Program-made: the position numbers and the translations under genes
Part shown: one piece after another, positions 59,641 through 64,000 of the stretch
Layout: each line of letters opens with the position of its first letter
Numbering within the stretch: the stretch's first letter is position 1
NCBI GenBank assembly: GCA_037045155.1
Contig: JBAOIG010000003.1
Span: 620,001-684,000, forward strand
DNA length: 64,000 bases
DNA from: Thermomicrobiales bacterium
Lineage (GTDB): Bacteria > Chloroflexota > Chloroflexia > Thermomicrobiales > CFX8
Direction of reading: 5' to 3'
Notes under the pieces: generated by a model
Databases searched by the model: none
What the model was told of the DNA's origin: nothing
The model's input: only the letters and a program-made list of their open reading frames with translations

Positions 59641-60683
59641 CCGATTCCGCGATCCCGCTCAACTGGTTCGATTACAAGCTTCCACCAGATCTGATTGCCC
59701 AGCAGCCGGTTGAGCCGCGTGACGCAGCGCGACTTCTGCTCGTAGATCGTTCTTCCGGCGCGCTCTCCGACCGGACCTTTCGTGATCTTCCCGATCTGCT
59801 GAACCCTGGCGATCTGATCGTCGTCAACGACACGCGGGTGTTGCCGGCACGGCTGTTCGCTCGCAGGCTGAGCGGCGGTCGCGTCGAGCTCTTGTTGCTC
59901 GACCGCAACGCTGATGGAGTCTGGCGGGCCATGGGTCGCCCGGCACGGCGGCTGCGAGCGGGAGAGCGCCTCGAGTTGCTGGATTCACAAGACGAGGTTA
60001 CTAACGACGGAGTCGACGTCGTGGGTCGCGATGCGGAGCAGGTGTTGGTGCGGTTCGACGACGAAGAGGCGATCGGGCGCCACGGTCACGTGCCACTGCC
60101 GCCGTACATCCACGACCGCGTCGACGACCCGGAACGTTACCAGACGATCTACGCTCGGGATCCGGGTTCGGCGGCGGCGCCGACCGCCGGCATGCACTTC
60201 ACGGTCGATATTCTGGAGCGTTGTCGGTCACGGGGCGTCCAGGTAGCTCCGATCACTCTCCATGTCGGTCTTGGGACGTTTCAGCCAATCAAGACGGTCG
60301 ATGCGCGAGATCACCAGATGCATGCGGAGATCTTCTCGGTGTCGGCCGCTACGGTTGAGATGATCCGGGAGACACGGGTATCCGGCGGTCGGGTGCTGGC
60401 AGTCGGGACGACATCGGTGCGGACGTTGGAGACAATCGCGAGCTCGGTATTAGCGGGTGGTCCTGCCCGATCTCTGGCGGGAGAGACGCGACTGTTCATC
60501 ACCCCGGGCACGCCGTTTCAATTGGTCGATCTGATGCTGACGAACTTCCACCTGCCGAGAACGACATTGCTCCTGCTCGTGGCTTCATTCGCCGGGGAAG
60601 CGTTGATGCGTCAGGCTTATCAGCATGCGATCGCGGAGCAGTACCGTTTCTACTCCTTCGGCGATGCGATGCTGATCGTGTAG
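59637..60683 (+). CDS. queA: S-adenosylmethionine:tRNA ribosyltransferase-isomerase
   Basis: 348 residues. It transfers the ribosyl part of SAM to preQ1-tRNA in queuosine synthesis. [24 protein letters not shown] (parts: [23 protein letters not shown]), [49 protein letters not shown] and [10 protein letters not shown] are all present. It is translationally coupled to ruvB. tgt, often next to it, is absent here. A small CCCGC-TCA-GCGGG hairpin follows the stop. Confidence 0.97.
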   Translation: MTDSAIPLNWFDYKLPPDLIAQQPVEPRDAARLLLVDRSSGALSDRTFRDLPDLLNPGDLIVVNDTRVLPARLFARRLSGGRVELLLLDRNADGVWRAMGRPARRLRAGERLELLDSQDEVTNDGVDVVGRDAEQVLVRFDDEEAIGRHGHVPLPPYIHDRVDDPERYQTIYARDPGSAAAPTAGMHFTVDILERCRSRGVQVAPITLHVGLGTFQPIKTVDARDHQMHAEIFSVSAATVEMIRETRVSGGRVLAVGTTSVRTLETIASSVLAGGPARSLAGETRLFITPGTPFQLVDLMLTNFHLPRTTLLLLVASFAGEALMRQAYQHAIAEQYRFYSFGDAMLIV

Positions 60684-60752
60684 GATGTCGGGTGGCCCGC
60701 TCAGCGGGATACGATCCGATCTGCAAAGGAAGGGCGCGGCGGATTGGCCGAG

Positions 60753-61340
60753 ATGGAGCTAACGCGCGACAACGCATGGTCGCTGCTGACCGAATACGTT
60801 CACAACGAGCCATTGCTACGGCATTGCCTCGGCGTCGAGGCGTGCATGCGCGAGTATGCCCGTGTCTTCGACGCCGATGAGAATCTTTGGGGATTCGTGG
60901 GGCTGATCCACGATTTTGACTTCGAAATGCACCCGACCCTCGACCAGCACCCTCAGGATGGCGCTCCTATTCTCCGTGAGCATGGAGTGCCCGAACATGT
61001 GGTTCAGTCGGTTCTGTCGCACGCCGATCACCTCGATGTCCCGCGGGCGACATCGCTGGAACGAACACTGGCGGCGGTAGATGAGATGAGCGGCTTTGTC
61101 ACCGCGGTTGCGCTCGTCCGGCCGACGAAGTCGATCGACGAGGTGACGCCTCGCGCCGTCCGGAAGAAGATGAAGGACAAGGCCTTCGCGCGGGCAGTGC
61201 ACCGTGAGACGTTGATCGCGACCGCAGAAGAGCTGGGCGTCGATTTCGACGTTCATATCCAGCACGTCATCGACGGGATCGCGACAATCGCTCCTCAACT
61301 TGGCCTGACGCGCACCGAGACAACACAGGTGGTGGACTAG
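60753..61340 (+). CDS. HD-domain hydrolase, unknown substrate
   Basis: 195 residues (198 from the TTG at 60744). YVHNEPLLRHCLGVEACM supplies the first His, LIHDFDFEMHPTLDQHPQDG the HD pair, and SHADHLD a further metal-binding His, with Asp in VDEMSGFVTAVAL. It matches the predicted-hydrolase HDIG group common in Gram-positive and Chloroflexota genomes. The substrate is unknown. It lies between queA (69 bp) and the cyclophilin lipoprotein (1 bp) on the same strand. Confidence 0.85.
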   Translation: MELTRDNAWSLLTEYVHNEPLLRHCLGVEACMREYARVFDADENLWGFVGLIHDFDFEMHPTLDQHPQDGAPILREHGVPEHVVQSVLSHADHLDVPRATSLERTLAAVDEMSGFVTAVALVRPTKSIDEVTPRAVRKKMKDKAFARAVHRETLIATAEELGVDFDVHIQHVIDGIATIAPQLGLTRTETTQVVD

Positions 61341-61341
61341 T

Positions 61342-62028
61342 ATGCGCACTGTTCTTGTGATCATGCTGATCCTCGCCAGTGGGGTTTTCGTTGCGTGTGG
61401 CAATAGTGGCAATTCCGGGGGTGGCCCGGACGCGGCATCGACGAACGCCAGCGGCAGCTCGTCGTCGGCCAGTGATTCGACCGAAACACCAGGAGGACAA
61501 GTGTCCAATCCCAAGCAATGGAGCTCCCCACCAGCTATGCAGCTGGAGGAGGGCAAGGACTATCAGGCGATTCTGCACACCAACAAGGGCGACATGACGG
61601 TCGACCTGCTGGAGAGTGATGCGCCGAAGACAGTCAATAATTTCGTCTTCCTTGCCAAGCAGGGATACTACACCAACGTGCCGTTTCATCGGATCATCAA
61701 AGGATTCATGATCCAGACCGGTGATCCGACGGGAACCGGGGCTGGCGGCCCTGGCTATCGATTCGCCGACGAGCCGGTCACCCGCGACTACGTGCGCGGA
61801 ACGGTCGCGATGGCGAACGCGGGACCGAACACAAACGGCTCCCAGTTCTTCATCATGCACCAGGACAACCCGCTGCCAAAGAACTACACCATCTTCGGTG
61901 AGTTGATCGACGGGTTCGACACGCTTGACGCGATCGCGAATGCACCGGTCGGGCCGAGCAGAAGCGGCGAAATGTCGACGCCGAAGGAACCACTGACGCT
62001 GGAAAGCGTCGAGATCGTTACCAAGTAA
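61342..62028 (+). CDS. Cyclophilin-type peptidyl-prolyl isomerase, lipoprotein
   Basis: 228 residues. The signal peptide MRTVLVIMLILASGVFVAC ends in a lipobox with Cys19, followed by a Gly/Ser-rich tether. The cyclophilin domain from about residue 70: ILHTNKGDMTVDLLESDAPKTVNNFVFLA (parts ILHTNKGDMTVDL, APKTVNNFVFLA), FHRIIKGFMIQTGDPTGTG, NGSQFFIMHQD and YTIFGELIDGFD. The catalytic Arg (FHRII) is retained. It assists folding of exported proteins at the outer face of the membrane. It starts 1 bp after the HD gene. Confidence 0.94.
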   Translation: MRTVLVIMLILASGVFVACGNSGNSGGGPDAASTNASGSSSSASDSTETPGGQVSNPKQWSSPPAMQLEEGKDYQAILHTNKGDMTVDLLESDAPKTVNNFVFLAKQGYYTNVPFHRIIKGFMIQTGDPTGTGAGGPGYRFADEPVTRDYVRGTVAMANAGPNTNGSQFFIMHQDNPLPKNYTIFGELIDGFDTLDAIANAPVGPSRSGEMSTPKEPLTLESVEIVTK

Positions 62029-62042
62029 ACAAACCTCGAACG

Positions 62043-62082
62043 CTGCGCGGGCAGGGCCGTGACCATCTGCCCGCTCGCGCAG
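62043..62082 (+). terminator. Inverted repeat after the cyclophilin gene
   Basis: CTGCGCGGGCAG (62043-62054) pairs with CTGCCCG-CTC-GCGCAG (62067-62082), with a 3-nt bulge and a 12-nt loop. No U tract. A weak terminator or processing signal before the phosphatase gene. Confidence 0.4.
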
Positions 62083-62110
62083 TACACGGGACAGGATGGT
62101 CGGGACTTTC

Positions 62111-62785
62111 ATGCGGCTCTGGTTGATTCGTCATGGCGAGACGATGTCGAATGCGCGTGGCGTGTTCCAGGGTCATCTGGACATTGAGCTGAACGAGCGC
62201 GGCGTCTCGCAGGCTCGCGCGGTCAGCGCCTATCTCGCGCCGATCGCGTTCGCGGCTGTTTTCTCCAGCGACCTGCAGCGAGCGGCGCGGACAGCCGAGC
62301 TTCTTGCGGGCGATCGCGCTGTTGCCTTTGACCCTGACCTGCGGGAAATGAACTACGGTGTCCTGCAGGGAGTCGCCTATCGGGATGCGGCAGAGACGTT
62401 GCGACCGCACAGGCTCGAGGAGGCCTGGCTACGTGGAGAGATCCATCGTGGTCGCCAGTCACTGCCGGCGGGCGAGAGCCTCGCGCAGTTCCGCCGCCGG
62501 ACATCGAGGTTCGTGGACAAGCTGGACGATCGGTTTCTCGATGACGAGTCCGCAAATGTCCTGGTCGTCGGACATGGCGGCCAGTTGGCGGTGCTGTTGA
62601 CTGTTCTGCTCGGCATGCCGGCGCGAGCTCGATACTCGTTTCGTTTCGCGAACTGCGGAATCTCGGTCCTTACACGCATACCCGGGAACACCACGCTGGA
62701 TCTGCACAACCTCGTGGTTTGGGATGAAGGGCGCGTATTCAGCGACCGCGGGCTATCCGGCCAACTGCCTCAACGAGCCGAGTAA
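62111..62785 (+). CDS. Histidine phosphatase (phosphoglycerate mutase-like) family protein
   Basis: 224 residues. Active-site LIRHGETMSNARGVFQGHLD with catalytic His, LNERGVSQARAVSAYLA, SSDLQRAARTAELLA, the acidic LREMNYGVLQG and the second His in VVGHGGQLAVLL. Similar to CobC/GpmB-type phosphatases, with the substrate not deducible. ATG 62111 has GGGA 5 nt upstream. An ATG at 62096 would add five residues. Its end overlaps the convergent aminotransferase by 47 bp. Confidence 0.9.
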   Translation: MRLWLIRHGETMSNARGVFQGHLDIELNERGVSQARAVSAYLAPIAFAAVFSSDLQRAARTAELLAGDRAVAFDPDLREMNYGVLQGVAYRDAAETLRPHRLEEAWLRGEIHRGRQSLPAGESLAQFRRRTSRFVDKLDDRFLDDESANVLVVGHGGQLAVLLTVLLGMPARARYSFRFANCGISVLTRIPGNTTLDLHNLVVWDEGRVFSDRGLSGQLPQRAE

Positions 62786-63938
62786 TATCCGAATCATCGG
62801 TGAAGTAGGTACAGGAAACGCGCACTGCGCTCGGCTCCTCGACGCGACGCTGGGCGATCCTGTCGCGATCCCAAAGCTCCTGGCTGATATCAATTCCGCT
62901 CATCCCGGCGATCGTGAAGGTGACGATTCCTGAGGAGTCGTGCCATTCGACCGGCGTGATGACATCGATGCCAGGGGTTTCGTTCAGCGCTTCTTTCATT
63001 CGACTCGACATCGTATTCACGTGACTGAATATCGCGTCCCAACCGAGGGTTGCCTGATACTCGATCGCGTCGGCGAGAGCTTCATAGGTGTGCCAGGCAC
63101 GTGTGCCGTACTCGAAACGCGAGGCGTCCCCCGCGAAACGAAGCGTGGGAGGTGGATCGGTCTGGTAGTAGCTCCGTGTCCACTGTGGCTCAACCGCTCC
63201 GTCGCCGAAATAGGCCGGCGGGACGAGATCGATCTTCCCCGGATCGAACCAGGCAAAGCCGCTTCCCTTCGGGCCGGCCAGCCACTTGTGGCCGTTACCG
63301 ATGACGAAATCGGCGCGCAACACAGGAATGTCGATCGGGAACTGCCCAACGGACTGCGATGCGTCGACCAGAATGACGACATCTGGCCCGACGAGGTCGC
63401 GGATTCGTTCAACTGGCACTCTCGTTCCGGTCTCGCATGAGACGTGGCTGATTGCAACCACCCGGGTTCGGTTGCTGAGGACGGCGTGGATATTGGCAAG
63501 GAGTGCGTCCGGGTCGGAGCTCAACTGCGTAAATCGCAACCGGGCCTCGGCACGCTCGCAGGCTGCCAGCCATGGATAGATCATTGCCGGATGCTCTTCG
63601 GTGGAGGTAATGACCTCATCACCGGCCACAAGCGGAAAGCGGGCTGCAATCCAGTTGATTCCATCAGTCGCGTTTCGATTAAGAGCGACGTCGGATGGCT
63701 CGACACTGAGGAACGACGCGAGCGTTCGACGAGCGCGTTCGTACCCCTCTACTGCTCGTGCCTGCGTGGCGTGCCCACCGCGCTCGTGGTCGACAATGTA
63801 CGCGAGATGCCGGGCAAGCACTGGCTCGGCCATGATCCCTACAGTGCCGGTGTTGAGGTAGGTCCAGTCATCCAGTATCGGAAGCGCCGACCGGGTTGCC
63901 GCGAGATCGTAGCCGGTGGTGTTTGCCGCGTCGTTCAT
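62739..63938 (-). CDS. Class-V aminotransferase / cysteine-desulfurase-like PLP enzyme
   Basis: 399 residues. Fold-type-I PLP enzyme: YLNTGTVGIM start, RNATDGINWIA, TEEHPAMIYPWLA (His stacking on PLP), ISHVSCETGTRVPV, LVDASQSVGQFPID and the Schiff-base lysine in NGHKWLAGPKGSG. It resembles isopenicillin-N-epimerase/SufS-like class-V enzymes. A cysteine near the C-terminus (VRVSCTYFT) might be the persulfide cysteine of desulfurases, but alignment is unsure. Selenocysteine lyase is also in this superfamily. No suf/isc genes are adjacent. Confidence 0.88.
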   Translation of the reverse strand: MNDAANTTGYDLAATRSALPILDDWTYLNTGTVGIMAEPVLARHLAYIVDHERGGHATQARAVEGYERARRTLASFLSVEPSDVALNRNATDGINWIAARFPLVAGDEVITSTEEHPAMIYPWLAACERAEARLRFTQLSSDPDALLANIHAVLSNRTRVVAISHVSCETGTRVPVERIRDLVGPDVVILVDASQSVGQFPIDIPVLRADFVIGNGHKWLAGPKGSGFAWFDPGKIDLVPPAYFGDGAVEPQWTRSYYQTDPPPTLRFAGDASRFEYGTRAWHTYEALADAIEYQATLGWDAIFSHVNTMSSRMKEALNETPGIDVITPVEWHDSSGIVTFTIAGMSGIDISQELWDRDRIAQRRVEEPSAVRVSCTYFTDDSDITRLVEAVGRIARGR

Positions 63939-64000
63939 TGCCTCTTTTGCCTGTCGTTCACGACGAATTCACGCGACCGGATGGTAGCAGAACGCTTGGT
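63939..64000. other. Upstream edge of window
   Basis: 62 bp upstream of the aminotransferase. No further gene is recognisable before the window ends. Confidence 0.4.

Overview
The window is 64 kb of GC-rich bacterial chromosome. It is almost entirely housekeeping genes with short intergenic gaps, and no phage, IS element or CRISPR array was seen. The gene set fits a free-living, GC-rich, Gram-positive-type or Chloroflexota-like bacterium, perhaps a relative of Sphaerobacter/Thermomicrobia. It includes long-form HPF, PcrA, YqfF/PgpH, GatB, PPDK, a LexA box of the GAAC-N4-GTTC type, a formate-dehydrogenase-like NuoG and many glycosyltransferases. The phylum call is inference from gene content. 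Layout: 1-1.8 kb holds the 3' part of mutL and an AroM-family gene. 1.8-4.4 kb (minus strand) is a sugar/glycan operon of rfbD and two family-2 glycosyltransferases. 4.5-5.8 kb (plus) carries an Spx/ArsC-like gene with an in-frame UGA, followed by nfo. 5.8-10.2 kb (minus) has an aldehyde dehydrogenase, nuoI and nuoG. 10.5-13.3 kb (plus) has gatB and a glutamate-dehydrogenase homologue without its catalytic lysine. 13.4-17.8 kb (minus) has mnmG, a metallophosphoesterase, a UspA-type protein and two TrkA-type regulators. 17.9-18.9 kb (plus) is a cluster of three small unknown genes, followed by secA (minus). 21.7-26.6 kb (plus) has an M14 peptidase, an alkyltransferase-like protein, a small unknown gene, an M20 peptidase and a class-III aminotransferase. 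26.7-29.1 kb (minus) has a family-4 glycosyltransferase, hpf and tRNA-Arg. 29.3-30.8 kb (plus) is tRNA-Pro and selA. 30.8-38.7 kb (minus) is a compact run pcrA-ppdK-dgt-dnaG. 38.8-42.6 kb (plus) is tRNA-Met, tilS, hpt and ftsH. Next come tRNA-Ala and tRNA-Gly (minus), thrC (plus) and mutM (minus). 45.4-50.05 kb (plus) has HIT, YqeY, PgpH, YbeY and a glycosyltransferase. 50-51.3 kb (minus) has a frameshifted cinA and tRNA-Arg. 51.5-52.6 kb (plus) has a ring-opening amidohydrolase. 52.6-53.2 kb (minus) is a stable-RNA cluster, tRNA-Leu / RNase P RNA / tRNA-His. 53.3-58.5 kb (plus) is a glutaredoxin-like, TPR and glycosyltransferase operon. 58.6-62.8 kb (plus) is ruvB, queA, an HD protein, a cyclophilin lipoprotein and a histidine phosphatase, closed by a class-V aminotransferase on the minus strand. 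The most interesting signal is at 4522-4890. An Spx/ArsC-like thioredoxin-fold gene has UGA exactly where the first cysteine of its CxxC motif should be. A perfect 7-bp hairpin with an AGUU loop lies 15 nt downstream, as expected of a bacterial SECIS. The same window encodes selenocysteine synthase (selA, 29435-30808), so this is probably a selenoprotein with a UxxC redox motif. A naive gene caller would lose its N-terminal third. Two genes (cinA, and a glycosyltransferase at 56935-58517) are each broken by one apparently missing G in a G run. This may reflect sequencing error and should temper other frameshift claims.
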